Shown piece by piece: positions 25,286 to 33,421 of a stretch of 64,000 nucleotides of DNA. A model generated the notes under the pieces. The model was not told the origin of the DNA, made no database searches, and saw only the letters and a program-made list of their open reading frames with translations. Positions within the stretch are counted from its first letter, which is position 1. Each line of letters opens with the position of its first letter. Position numbers and translations under genes: made by a program. The stretch covers positions 124,001 through 188,000 of the forward strand of contig NZ_JAHZST010000003.1 in assembly GCF_019457885.1 (NCBI RefSeq). Direction: 5' to 3'. Origin of the DNA: Shewanella nanhaiensis. GTDB taxonomy: Bacteria; Pseudomonadota; Gammaproteobacteria; Enterobacterales; Shewanellaceae.

Positions 25286-26752
25286 TTACTTATCAGGACC
25301 ACAGCCACATACAGAGCCTGCACTCGTATTAGCATTAGTCCAATTTCCATCCCATTTTAAGAAGCTGGCCGTTCCTTTACAGGTACCCTGCTCTTTCTCA
25401 CTTTTACCAGTGACGCCACATATCCCAGCGGCTTGTTCATTACTGGCGATATAGCTTGAGGCAGTCACATCGATATGTTGACCTTGACCAATCTTAATAT
25501 CTTTAAAAGTATGGCTCAGGGCCTGAGTGGTAATATTATTCTTCTGCGCCTCTGCAGTTCCCTGATAGTTATGGCAACCAAAACAGTTACTAGCAAACTG
25601 ACTGTTGAGGTTAACATCTTGATAATCGGTTTCTGCAACGCTATTGGCCAGACGCAGTGAACCACGCTCATTTGGTACTCCAACACCACCTGAGCTTTGA
25701 GCAATATCACTCACCCAAATTGCCCCAAGGTTAAAGTAGTTAGTGAGCACTTTCATCGCATCAGGGGTGCTACTCTTAGCCAACTGATCGAGCAAGCTTT
25801 GATTTTGACTGAGAATATCACCTAAGTTCTCGGCAGCATCACGATCACCTTTAGCAGTACCATATGGATGAATACGGCAGATATTGGTCGGCGTACCAGT
25901 AGGAGCAGTTAGTCCTAATTCAGGGTGGTTAAAGTTACACTTATCACCTTTTTCCGCAGAGCCAGGTAGAGCTTGAGTACAAGTTTTATCTGCAAACATC
26001 CATGCCTGCTTTTTCTGCGAAGCCGATGCATCACAGTCTGGGGAGTTAGTCTTATGCTCATAAGTCGCCCAGACAAACTCTGGGTGATCCGCTGTTGCAA
26101 TGGCGATATGCATACCTAGAAGGCCAAGCGTCTTCATCTTTCCTGAGATTAACTGCTCCTGAGTCACAAACTGACCCGATCTCACTTCAACCGCACTCAG
26201 CACCTTCCATGCAAATTTTAACTCTGTCGTTCCACCTGGGAAGTTATATATCCCTTGCTGCTGCATCTCGGTCGCGCTCCCGGTCAGATCACAGAGCGCT
26301 TTATTAAACCTCACATCATAGTAGGCCACATTGCCGTCTTGAGCATAGATGGTGGCATCACCGCCAGCTTGACCAGTTGAGATAGAGGACTGCTCCAAAC
26401 TGGTGAGCAGTGTATGGCCTGTGATCTCTTTATCACAAGAGTTACCCGGGCTATTATCTCCGTTATATTCAAGTACAGGGTAATTAGCATTGACCTGAAA
26501 GTTTCGCTTACCTGATTTATCTGATGATGGTGACATTAGATAAAGGTAGGCTTGAGTTGAAAAACGGTAAAAATCACAGAAGTTGGAGGTGTTATCTTTA
26601 TTACTTTTATCAACTTCTGTTGGTAGGGAGGGCGCTGTCAACCAACTCTTTTCTATAGGACAGTTCCAAGTGTTAGCCAAAGCAAGAGAAGGGAAACAAC
26701 TACTTAATACCAACAAGCTAGCCAGTGATAGATGTCTATACAAGTTACTCAT
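25286..26752 (-). CDS. Secreted monoheme c-type cytochrome-like protein
   Basis: 488 residues with a signal peptide ending near SLALANT (residue 26). A single CxxCH heme c motif (NCFGCH) occurs late in the chain, at about residue 390, after a long N-terminal domain with several cysteines. The block GGTTELKFAWKVL followed later by LLGMHIAIATADHPEFVWATYEH occurs in a family of cytochrome c-like exported proteins without assigned function. Its location is periplasmic or extracellular. It is monocistronic with its own terminator. Redox function is inferred from the motif only. Confidence 0.7.
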   Translation of the reverse strand: MSNLYRHLSLASLLVLSSCFPSLALANTWNCPIEKSWLTAPSLPTEVDKSNKDNTSNFCDFYRFSTQAYLYLMSPSSDKSGKRNFQVNANYPVLEYNGDNSPGNSCDKEITGHTLLTSLEQSSISTGQAGGDATIYAQDGNVAYYDVRFNKALCDLTGSATEMQQQGIYNFPGGTTELKFAWKVLSAVEVRSGQFVTQEQLISGKMKTLGLLGMHIAIATADHPEFVWATYEHKTNSPDCDASASQKKQAWMFADKTCTQALPGSAEKGDKCNFNHPELGLTAPTGTPTNICRIHPYGTAKGDRDAAENLGDILSQNQSLLDQLAKSSTPDAMKVLTNYFNLGAIWVSDIAQSSGGVGVPNERGSLRLANSVAETDYQDVNLNSQFASNCFGCHNYQGTAEAQKNNITTQALSHTFKDIKIGQGQHIDVTASSYIASNEQAAGICGVTGKSEKEQGTCKGTASFLKWDGNWTNANTSAGSVCGCGPDK

Positions 26753-26851
26753 TTTATATTCCTTATAAATAAAGAGGTATAAAACATTAACCCTGTCAGA
26801 CGGTAATTAATATTACATGCGATTACACTTAACCTTATTAGTGATTGATAT

Positions 26852-26882
26852 TAAAAAGGCTTATGCATCACTGCATAAGCCT
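26852..26882 (-). terminator. Intrinsic terminator of the TerC-family gene
   Basis: AGGCTTATGCA and TGCATAAGCCT pair perfectly (11 bp) around a 4-base loop. On the minus strand TTTTT follows. It lies 40 bp past the stop of the TerC-family gene. Confidence 0.88.
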
Positions 26883-26921
26883 CTATTCACTTTATGATAT
26901 CTAATTTAATAGAGAAGGCAA

Positions 26922-27662
26922 CTACAGCTGAGGCGCTAACCCCTTAACAGTTAACTGCTGTTTTCTCTTTAATTGAAGATGACAAAGTTCAATGATTAAA
27001 CCAAATGCCATGGCAAAATAGACATAGCCTTTGTTAACGTGAATATCAAAACCTTCAGCCATTAATAAACCACCCAGTAGGACTAAAAATAGCAGCGCTA
27101 AGGTTTTAAACCCCGGGTGATCGGTTATCAGCTTATTAATTCTGCCCGCCACTAAGATCATCACTACCGCCGATGACAATATCGCAGCAACCATAATGGG
27201 GACTTCACTTGTTAATCCCACCGCAGTGATCACCGAATCCATGGAGAAAACCGCATCGACCGCAACAATCTGCAGTAACACTACCATGAGTCCAGTTCGA
27301 GCATAGGTCGAATGATTAGTTTCCGATTCTGTTAACCAAGACCAGAGCTCTTTCAAACTCTTTGCCAACAGGAAGAAACCACCGAAGATCATAATCAGAT
27401 CACTGCCGGTAAACGACACCTCTCCCAGCCCAATAAGAGGCTTAGTTAATGACATTATCCATGCAATTGAAAACACTAAACCAATACGGGCAACAACGGC
27501 TAAGCTGATCCCAAGATTTCGAGCCAGCTTTCTCTGCTCTTTAGGTAAGCGTTCACAAAGAACCGAGATAAACACCACATTATCGACACCGAGTACCACC
27601 TCTAAAGCAAATAAGGTAGCAAAAATAACCCAGGTTTCAGGTAATAGGAAAAGTTCTAACAT
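26922..27662 (-). CDS. TerC-family membrane protein
   Basis: 246 residues with about seven membrane helices. TerC signatures are seen: ALEVVLGVDNVVFISVL with an in-membrane Asp, and IVAVDAVFSMDSVITAVGLT with the second acidic pair. Family members are linked to tellurite resistance and, for Alx/YoaE-type proteins, to manganese or other metal export during secretion. A GAGGAG box lies 12 bases before the start. The substrate here is unknown. No tellurite operon is nearby. Confidence 0.88.
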   Translation of the reverse strand: MLELFLLPETWVIFATLFALEVVLGVDNVVFISVLCERLPKEQRKLARNLGISLAVVARIGLVFSIAWIMSLTKPLIGLGEVSFTGSDLIMIFGGFFLLAKSLKELWSWLTESETNHSTYARTGLMVVLLQIVAVDAVFSMDSVITAVGLTSEVPIMVAAILSSAVVMILVAGRINKLITDHPGFKTLALLFLVLLGGLLMAEGFDIHVNKGYVYFAMAFGLIIELCHLQLKRKQQLTVKGLAPQL

Positions 27663-28157
27663 AATAGGGGAAGCTCCTCGAACAAGGAACCAGTTAAAAA
27701 GTAAAGTCGACTACCAGGGCCGTCCATTTAGGTTTGTTACCTCCAAAATTAATAGTGGCACGATTACACCACCAATATTTTGTTTCCGCAATATGTGTTA
27801 ATCCCCACTGTTTATCAAACCCGTTGATTTTCAACAAGCAATCTAAAAAAACATCAACAACCCCACATTAAACCCTTTTAAAACATAAGGATAAAATCAT
27901 CAACTAAGAAGATTAAACGCAGATTAATTTATTTTTAGAATAGCTGGTAGCTTAATTTACTTACCTACTTTTGGTGATTATGTCGCCTAGTTCTCAAAGT
28001 CTGCGAGAGAAGCTTAACCAGAAATACTTTTTAAATTAGTATGAGCGACTAGAATAACTCTATACCATCTGTTTAAATTTGAAGCTAAAAGGATTTGGGG
28101 TTAGCATGGGTTGTGCGGTTAATTTCGTTATTTCTTAACTAGTTTTAAGGGGATTTT
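27663..28157. other. Intergenic region between TerC-family and YdcH-like genes
   Basis: About 495 bp, AT-rich, between two divergent genes. I see no gene, no strong hairpin and no yybP-ykoY manganese riboswitch core before the TerC-family gene. It presumably holds both promoters. Confidence 0.55.
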
Positions 28158-28403
28158 ATGTTAGGTGAAGATCACTCTCTTATCCACGAGTTTCCCGAGT
28201 ATAAAGATGTCATAGTGAAACTTTCTCAAAGCAATGACACGTTTGCAAATAGTGTCAAACAGTACAATGCACTCGATAAAGAGATCAGGGAACTTGAACT
28301 CAATGGGGCTCCCATCGATGATGAGGCCATGCATCAACTAAAGCATGATAGAGCAGTGTTAAAAGATTCTCTGTATCAATGTTTAACGCTTGATAACAGA
28401 TAA
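28158..28403 (+). CDS. YdcH-like (DUF465) small protein
   Basis: 81 residues with the DUF465 pattern: HEFPEYKDVIVKL near the N-terminus, then a helix with YNALDKEIRELE and a second helix ending in KDSLYQCL. Proteins of this family are short cytoplasmic helical hairpins of unknown function, widespread in proteobacteria. An AAGGGG box lies about nine bases before the ATG. A perfect terminator follows at 28421. Monocistronic. Confidence 0.85.
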   Translation: MLGEDHSLIHEFPEYKDVIVKLSQSNDTFANSVKQYNALDKEIRELELNGAPIDDEAMHQLKHDRAVLKDSLYQCLTLDNR

Positions 28404-28420
28404 TAAGAGTATATAAAGTC

Positions 28421-28460
28421 CGCTAAAACAGATTAACCTTGATATCTGTTTTAGCGTTTA
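28421..28460 (+). terminator. Intrinsic terminator after the YdcH-like gene
   Basis: CGCTAAAACAGAT and ATCTGTTTTAGCG form a perfect 13-bp stem with a 10-base loop, followed by TTTA. It starts 18 bases after the stop. It may also serve the convergent gene ending at 28511. Confidence 0.85.
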
Positions 28461-28497
28461 CTCCTCAACACTACATCGCAAGTGGCGGAGCGATATG

Positions 28498-28511
28498 ATA
28501 CCAATCGGTAT
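28498..28511. repeat. ATACCAATCGGTAT palindromic repeat, copy 1
   Basis: A 14-bp near-palindrome lying exactly at the end of the minus-strand gene at 28511. An identical copy is at 57682-57695. Short dispersed palindromes of this kind are frequent in related genomes; function unknown. Confidence 0.55.
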
Positions 28512-29248
28512 TACTCGCGTAGCTTGATATACAACTCGCCATCTCGCACCTGTAGATCTTCCACCCCATCGGCAAAACTGTTCCAAAAACCACTATCGCC
28601 GAACTCCCCCACTAGATTCACATTTTTCATATTGCCAAGCCAAGCGTTAGGAATGGGAACGCCCATTAAGCTGACTCCGACTAAGGCAACGACAGGGCGA
28701 CGTGTATCATCGAGGTGGATATCAATACCAGCATTAACCCGCAGGATCTGACCAGGCATGATGGGAAAATCTTCAGGAATTGGGACTAAAATCTTTGCAC
28801 TGGCAAGTTCATCGGAGAAATCGATAGCAACACGACGGGCAAAATCTGGATTATTTCCTATCATGGCGTTGACCTCCTTCTCACTAAAGGTCACCTGACG
28901 ATCACCATCTAACTCTCGATATGGCTCAGGCGTTAACTCATCAACTTCAGAAACTCTCGCCTTAGCAGTTCGATCCTTACTTCCTTGGGAATTTGAACTC
29001 GTTTTCGATGTAGAACCAGTATCGGCTTGCCAGCCAAGCTGACTCAGCTTTTTATCTAACCTTGACTCCTCTTTAGCATTTAATACCACAGGTGTTAATT
29101 CAGAGGGAAAAACATAGGTACGAATAATAAAAATAGTTATCCCCATGGTGAGAAGAATCGTGATCAGAATAATCAGCAAAATCTTCAACCCAGATAACCC
29201 ACGCTGAAAGCGCTGCGCTGCCACCCTATTCGAAAGCAATGCTCCCAT
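28511..29248 (-). CDS. Membrane-anchored protein, unknown (possibly YpmS/DUF2140-like)
   Basis: 245 residues. One membrane segment lies at about 22-45, followed by a Ser/Thr/Lys-rich linker and then a beta-rich extracytoplasmic domain. The VTFSEKEVNAMI segment followed by a long strand pattern recalls YpmS/DUF2140-type proteins, but this is a weak resemblance. The next gene upstream on the same strand (29318) encodes a lipoprotein 69 bp away, so the two may work together at the envelope. Confidence 0.65.
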   Translation of the reverse strand: MGALLSNRVAAQRFQRGLSGLKILLIILITILLTMGITIFIIRTYVFPSELTPVVLNAKEESRLDKKLSQLGWQADTGSTSKTSSNSQGSKDRTAKARVSEVDELTPEPYRELDGDRQVTFSEKEVNAMIGNNPDFARRVAIDFSDELASAKILVPIPEDFPIMPGQILRVNAGIDIHLDDTRRPVVALVGVSLMGVPIPNAWLGNMKNVNLVGEFGDSGFWNSFADGVEDLQVRDGELYIKLRE

Positions 29249-29317
29249 CCGTTTCCCTCTATCTCAACTCAGTCATTAACACTATGGTAACCTTGCCGCC
29301 GAAGAAAGAACAGGTTA

Positions 29318-29833
29318 TTACTGGCACTCACTCAATAGCTGTTGAAAGTGAGCTCCTAAATCTTCGCTGGCAAACTCTCTGCTAGAATCAGCCATCTGCT
29401 GTAGATGTTCCACTCCTTTCTCTAATCCCTGATCTGCAATGATCTGTTTAGCATAAGCCGCCGCATCGGCCCCTTTTTGCAGCAAACTAGAGATACTTTC
29501 CAGACTAAAATCTTGCTCCATTAAGCCTTCTAGTTCACTAAGAAGCTCTGCAATCTTGGCAGGCTCAACTAAAGCCCCCTCTACATTAACCAGCTCACCA
29601 AGGGGATCCATCTCCAGTTTACTGGCAACACAAGCGGCGACACTGCCCACTTCGGCGCCATTTGCTACCGCTTCGATACCTTGACTGCGGATCTGTTCAA
29701 TCACTTGCTGTAACTGCGCATTTTTGGCTAACCAAGCTTGCTCTAACTGCTGCTTTTCATCGCCATCAAAATAGCCACAACCTCCTAAACCCAACGTAAA
29801 TAGAGCGGGTAGGACAAGACGTTTAAACTGCAT
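29318..29833 (-). CDS. Putative lipoprotein, helical, unknown
   Basis: 171 residues. The lipobox LGLGGC ends at residue 19, giving a lipid-anchored periplasmic protein. The mature part is almost wholly helical by composition, Gln/Glu/Ala/Leu-rich with AEVGSVAACVASKL in the centre. Two further cysteines (in VAACVA and at LSEC near the end) could pair. No known domain. It lies upstream of 28511 on the same strand. Confidence 0.65.
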   Translation of the reverse strand: MQFKRLVLPALFTLGLGGCGYFDGDEKQQLEQAWLAKNAQLQQVIEQIRSQGIEAVANGAEVGSVAACVASKLEMDPLGELVNVEGALVEPAKIAELLSELEGLMEQDFSLESISSLLQKGADAAAYAKQIIADQGLEKGVEHLQQMADSSREFASEDLGAHFQQLLSECQ

Positions 29834-29980
29834 GATTTCATCTCTTTAAGTTAAGAAGTAACGTTAGTGCGATTATATCAACATAAGATAACAGCGACTT
29901 TTAATCTTAGTTAATGTGGGATGAGCAGGAGCCCCTTAGGAAAGAGCTGAGGAGTTATGAAAAGTAAGAGAGTGAACAGT

Positions 29981-30349
29981 TTACCTTTGTAAAAACATCT
30001 CCACTTTATTTTGCAAAACGGCAGGTAAAACTGGCTTAGTCATATAATCATCAGCGCCTAACTTTAACGCAAAATCTTTGTCGGATGTTTCAACTAAACT
30101 ACTGATCACTATCACTGCGATATCAGCTTTACTCGGGTCAGCCTTAAGGTGTTTTAACACTTGATAGCCGTTAACATGGGGCATGGTAATATCGAGCAAG
30201 ATAAGATCAGGTGTTTGGGTATCGATAATATCTATCCCCCCATCGCCAGAGTTAGCAGTAAAAACTTGATGATCATCACCTAAAACAGCAAGCAATAACC
30301 CAGTACAAACAGGATCATCATCAATTATCAATATTTTAGCTCGCTTCAT
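29981..30349 (-). CDS. Single-domain response regulator (CheY-like receiver)
   Basis: 122 residues, a receiver domain with no output part. The acidic pocket IIDDD lies at 8-12, the phosphoacceptor is D53 in LILLDITMP, and the conserved Lys is in MTKPV near 106. The protein must act by contact with a partner, as a phosphorelay intermediate or a CheY-type effector. No histidine kinase is encoded nearby. Monocistronic. Confidence 0.9.
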   Translation of the reverse strand: MKRAKILIIDDDPVCTGLLLAVLGDDHQVFTANSGDGGIDIIDTQTPDLILLDITMPHVNGYQVLKHLKADPSKADIAVIVISSLVETSDKDFALKLGADDYMTKPVLPAVLQNKVEMFLQR

Positions 30350-30611
30350 TTAGATGCTCTCAGCTCTATAAACATAAGCTTTATTGTATCCAAAACCACC
30401 AAGAAAGCTAGAAGCTGACCACCCATAGCTAGAGAACGGGAATATCTGTCGTGTCTTTACCTAAATCTCATATAAAGCGCCGTCATTGTGGCTTTTAACA
30501 GCACTTAATAGAGATAAAATGATATCTAGATCGAATAATTGTCATCATCTGATAGCGCAGTCTTGAGCTTGGGGCTAGTGTAGCCGCCCTTTTGACTCAC
30601 TAGTATTAAAT

Positions 30612-30998
30612 ATGAACATAAAACAACTGGTAGCTAAGGCTTTAGTGACCACTAGCTTACTTGTCACTGCTTGCCTAGCTCAAGCCGATGATCAGATCAC
30701 TTTAGGTCGTACTATTTTATTGGGTGCGGGTGATCACGGTGCAAAAATACCACTACTTATCTGCCGTAAATCAGATGCATTAAAGGTCAGAGCCGAGCGA
30801 AACCTGAACCTTGAGAAGATTATTGTCACCTTTAACAACGGCAGCACGAAAACCATCAGTTTCTATCGCGATCTGAAAAAAGATCAAGAAACACAATGGC
30901 GCGGATTCGGTTATAACCGCTGCGTTAAAAAGTTAGAGGTGTTTGGTAATTCAGACGGCTCTAGAGCTGGTGTTAAAGTACTTGGCCGTAAAAAGTAA
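30612..30998 (+). CDS. YaaI-like periplasmic protein (DUF2541)
   Basis: 128 residues. A signal peptide ends near CLAQADD (about residue 25). The mature domain has LLICRKSDALKVRAER and WRGFGYNRCVKKLEVFG, matching the DUF2541 family of E. coli YaaI (two conserved cysteines, likely one disulfide). Function is unknown in the family. No good ribosome-binding site precedes the ATG. Confidence 0.75.
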   Translation: MNIKQLVAKALVTTSLLVTACLAQADDQITLGRTILLGAGDHGAKIPLLICRKSDALKVRAERNLNLEKIIVTFNNGSTKTISFYRDLKKDQETQWRGFGYNRCVKKLEVFGNSDGSRAGVKVLGRKK

Positions 30999-31016
30999 TT
31001 TGAGCTGAATCTAAGC

Positions 31017-31048
31017 AGAAGCCGAAAACGCTTAGCTTTCCGGCTTCT
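31017..31048. terminator. Possible hairpin terminator between convergent genes
   Basis: AGAAGCCG pairs with CGGCTTCT (8 bp) around a 16-base loop. It lies between the YaaI-like gene and the convergent msrA-like gene. No T-run follows, so activity as an intrinsic terminator is doubtful. Confidence 0.4.
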
Positions 31049-31067
31049 AGATAACCCCAAATAAGCA

Positions 31068-31574
31068 TTAGAGATTCAATTTATCCTTATTGAGCAACTC
31101 CCCGTGGGTATCAAGCAACTTTTGCAATTTAGGCGTTATTATATTTTGACAAAACGGGCGCTCTGTATCTTTATAATAATAGTTTTGCATCTCATCAGCC
31201 GATGGCTTAAACAGATTAAAAGCGTAAGCTTGCGTAATTAACTTTTCAGTAAACTCACTCTGCAGCACCATTAAAGCATCTGCTATTTCAGGCAACTGCT
31301 TAGGTTCAATTGCATAAACACCGCTTCGATATCTGTCTCTCATCGAATGATTTCTAGTACTGCTATGGGTATGCAGATGTACATCTATAAGGTTTTTAAG
31401 ACTGATAAGTTCAGGGTTAAAAGTGACAATGATCCCTTCAGAAAACCAGTCATCCTCACCAATTGAGGATATCCACCCCTGCTCAACGGCTTCAACTCCA
31501 TTTAATGACTGAAATATCGCCTCAGTACACCAGTAACAGGTACCGCTCAACCCCAGTTTTTCACTCCCCATCAT
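31068..31574 (-). CDS. Peptide methionine sulfoxide reductase MsrA, divergent paralogue
   Basis: 168 residues with the MsrA fold. The catalytic cysteine stands in LSGTCYWCTEAIF, then FNPELISLKNLIDVHLHTHSST, RYRSGVYAI, and a C-terminal NYYYKD. MsrA reduces methionine-S-sulfoxide in proteins. Compared with the second copy at 35021 it is quite different (GTCYWCTE against GGCFWG), so the two are separate lineages. A strong AGGAGGAGC box precedes the ATG. It lies 31 bp downstream of the ECF sigma gene on the same strand and may share its transcript. Confidence 0.85.
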   Translation of the reverse strand: MMGSEKLGLSGTCYWCTEAIFQSLNGVEAVEQGWISSIGEDDWFSEGIIVTFNPELISLKNLIDVHLHTHSSTRNHSMRDRYRSGVYAIEPKQLPEIADALMVLQSEFTEKLITQAYAFNLFKPSADEMQNYYYKDTERPFCQNIITPKLQKLLDTHGELLNKDKLNL

Positions 31575-31605
31575 GCTCCTCCTATATCAAAATTCAGATG
31601 CCCCT

Positions 31606-32874
31606 CTAATCCTCTTTTGACTCCTCCTTTCTTATCATTACCTGCTGTTTTTGCATCTGCAGATATCGCTTTTCGCTGACTACAGAGGTTAAAGCCAACG
31701 CTTGCCCATACGCTTTAACAGCCTCATCAAAGCGCGCTAGTTTTGATAAGAGTTCCGCTCGTGCCGCATGAAATGGTTGATAAGCAGACAAGGAGCGAGA
31801 TAGGGGCTCAATTTTATGTAACCCATATTCCGCTCCATAAATGTAGGACTCGGCAACAAACAGATTAAGCAACACCACATCATTGGTTTGGCATTTAAAC
31901 AGTAATCGGTACATCATCACTATTTGTGGCCAGTCAGTGCAGCTAAACGTCTTCGCCTCACAATGTATGGCCCCAATGCTCGCCTGAAGTTGGTATGGAC
32001 CTAACTCCCCCAGCTCGAGTGCACGTTCTAGACGTTGACAGGCACTGCTGATCAACTCTCCATTCCACAGTTCACGGTTTTGTAGCTCTAACGGAATAAA
32101 AAGCCCTTCGTCACTTTGCCTAGCGGCGCTTCTCGCATAGGAGAGCTGCATCAGAGCTAATAAACCCTGAGCCTCTGCGTTATTAGGCTGCAGCTGCGAT
32201 ACTAGCTCTGCCAGATAAAGCGCCTCTTCACACAGGTCCAATCGCAACTGCCCATCTCCCTGTTGACAGGCATACCCCTCATTGAAAATAAAGTAGATAA
32301 CCTTAAGGACTGCAGCAATACGAACATCGAGTTGCTCATGAGTTGGCATACCATAACGAATGCCACTTAAGCGGATCTTGCTTTTGGCTCGGGTGATCCT
32401 CTGGCCTATGGTTGCTGGTTTATCAAGGAAAGCTCGGGCGATCTCGATTGTTGTTAAACCGGCGATAAATCGAAGAGATAACGCCACAGAGGTTTTCTCC
32501 TCAAGAGCTGGATGACAACAGATCAACAGGAGTTTTAAGCGCTCATCTGGCAGTGAGAACTCATCAAGCTCCTCTTCTGAGATGGGCAAACAGAGCTCAC
32601 TACTAAACTCTTCACTAAGATCTGATACGACATGTTGAAAACACTGCTCTCGGCGAATACTATCAATCGCTCGGCGACGGGCAGTTGTTAAGATCCACGC
32701 TCTGGCATTATCAGGAACGCCTCTAAACCATGCGCGCATCGCTAAGGCTTGAGCGTCCTGAAACGCCTCCTCACAACGGTCTAAATCACCGAATTGAGCC
32801 ATCAAGGTTGCCATGATCCGCCCCCTATCTTCACGAACTAACTTATCTAGTTGTTCAGATATAAGCCCAATCAT
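31606..32874 (-). CDS. ECF sigma factor, ECF42 type, with long C-terminal extension
   Basis: 422 residues. The N-terminal third has sigma regions 2 (DRCEEAFQDAQALAMRAWF, DNARAWILTTARRRAIDSI) and 4 (LSLRFIAGLTTIEIARAFL). The remaining ~240 residues are helical, TPR/DUF6596-like. This architecture, next to a DGPF/YCII protein gene, defines ECF42-type sigma factors, in which the C-terminal extension rather than a membrane anti-sigma is thought to control activity. The partner gene (32905) is just upstream, with 30 bp between, and the divergent msrA-like gene follows. The inducing signal is unknown. The ATG has an AAGGGGGG box. Confidence 0.9.
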   Translation of the reverse strand: MIGLISEQLDKLVREDRGRIMATLMAQFGDLDRCEEAFQDAQALAMRAWFRGVPDNARAWILTTARRRAIDSIRREQCFQHVVSDLSEEFSSELCLPISEEELDEFSLPDERLKLLLICCHPALEEKTSVALSLRFIAGLTTIEIARAFLDKPATIGQRITRAKSKIRLSGIRYGMPTHEQLDVRIAAVLKVIYFIFNEGYACQQGDGQLRLDLCEEALYLAELVSQLQPNNAEAQGLLALMQLSYARSAARQSDEGLFIPLELQNRELWNGELISSACQRLERALELGELGPYQLQASIGAIHCEAKTFSCTDWPQIVMMYRLLFKCQTNDVVLLNLFVAESYIYGAEYGLHKIEPLSRSLSAYQPFHAARAELLSKLARFDEAVKAYGQALALTSVVSEKRYLQMQKQQVMIRKEESKED

Positions 32875-32904
32875 CAGCCCCCCTTTTCTGCGTAAAAGAG
32901 CTGA

Positions 32905-33252
32905 TTAATACTCAGCCACAGGGCGGACTTCAACGGTCCCCCACTTAGCGGAAGGGATCTTGGCGGCGTATTGCAAAGCCTGATCGAGATCTTTACAGTC
33001 CAACAGATAAAAACCACCGAGTTGCTCTTTTGTTTCAGCAAAGGGACCATCATGAAGCTCCGCCTGATTAACGCGAACTTTAACCGATGTCGCAGTGCTC
33101 ACATCCTGCAACCCTTCGCCAGCAATAAATACTCCATCACGTTTAAACTCTTCTGTAATTGCCATGTAATCTTTGAGCATCTCATCCCACTCAGGCGTAT
33201 TGTATTCAGGCTCACTCTCAGGTTGGCTATAGATTAATGCTAGAAACTTCAT
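32905..33252 (-). CDS. DGPF/YCII-domain protein, partner of the ECF42 sigma factor
   Basis: 115 residues. The YCII-like fold carries the DGPFAETKEQLGGFYLLD signature that names the DGPF group. Genes for such proteins are regularly found directly upstream of ECF42 sigma genes and are their usual targets. The cytoplasmic role is not known. AAGGAG lies six bases before the ATG. It is the first gene of a likely operon DGPF - sigma - MsrA. Two palindromes lie in the leader/promoter region. Confidence 0.9.
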   Translation of the reverse strand: MKFLALIYSQPESEPEYNTPEWDEMLKDYMAITEEFKRDGVFIAGEGLQDVSTATSVKVRVNQAELHDGPFAETKEQLGGFYLLDCKDLDQALQYAAKIPSAKWGTVEVRPVAEY

Positions 33253-33285
33253 TGTTATCTCCTTAATGACGCAATTTTTATAAAA

Positions 33286-33312
33286 GGTACAAGTACCAAG
33301 CTAACCGCTTGG
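33286..33312. promoter_or_regulatory. Overlapping palindromes before the DGPF-sigma operon
   Basis: GGTACaaGTACC (33286-33297) overlaps by two bases with CCAAGC-N5-GCTTGG (33296-33312), starting 34 bp upstream of the DGPF start codon. Two adjacent dyads in a promoter region suggest operators. No protein can be named. Confidence 0.4.
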
Positions 33313-33421
33313 TTGTATTAAAGACGGATAAGGAGCTGAAATTTCTACATACGCCCAAAAATAAAAGTAAAAAAGCACCACAGCTAAAAACGGTAATGTT
33401 TTTTACCAACAAGATTAAGCG

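Noticed and set aside
27663..27850. yybP-ykoY manganese riboswitch before the TerC-family gene
   Set aside because: The family is often preceded by this riboswitch, but no GGGGAGUA-like core or paired stems were found in the upstream sequence.
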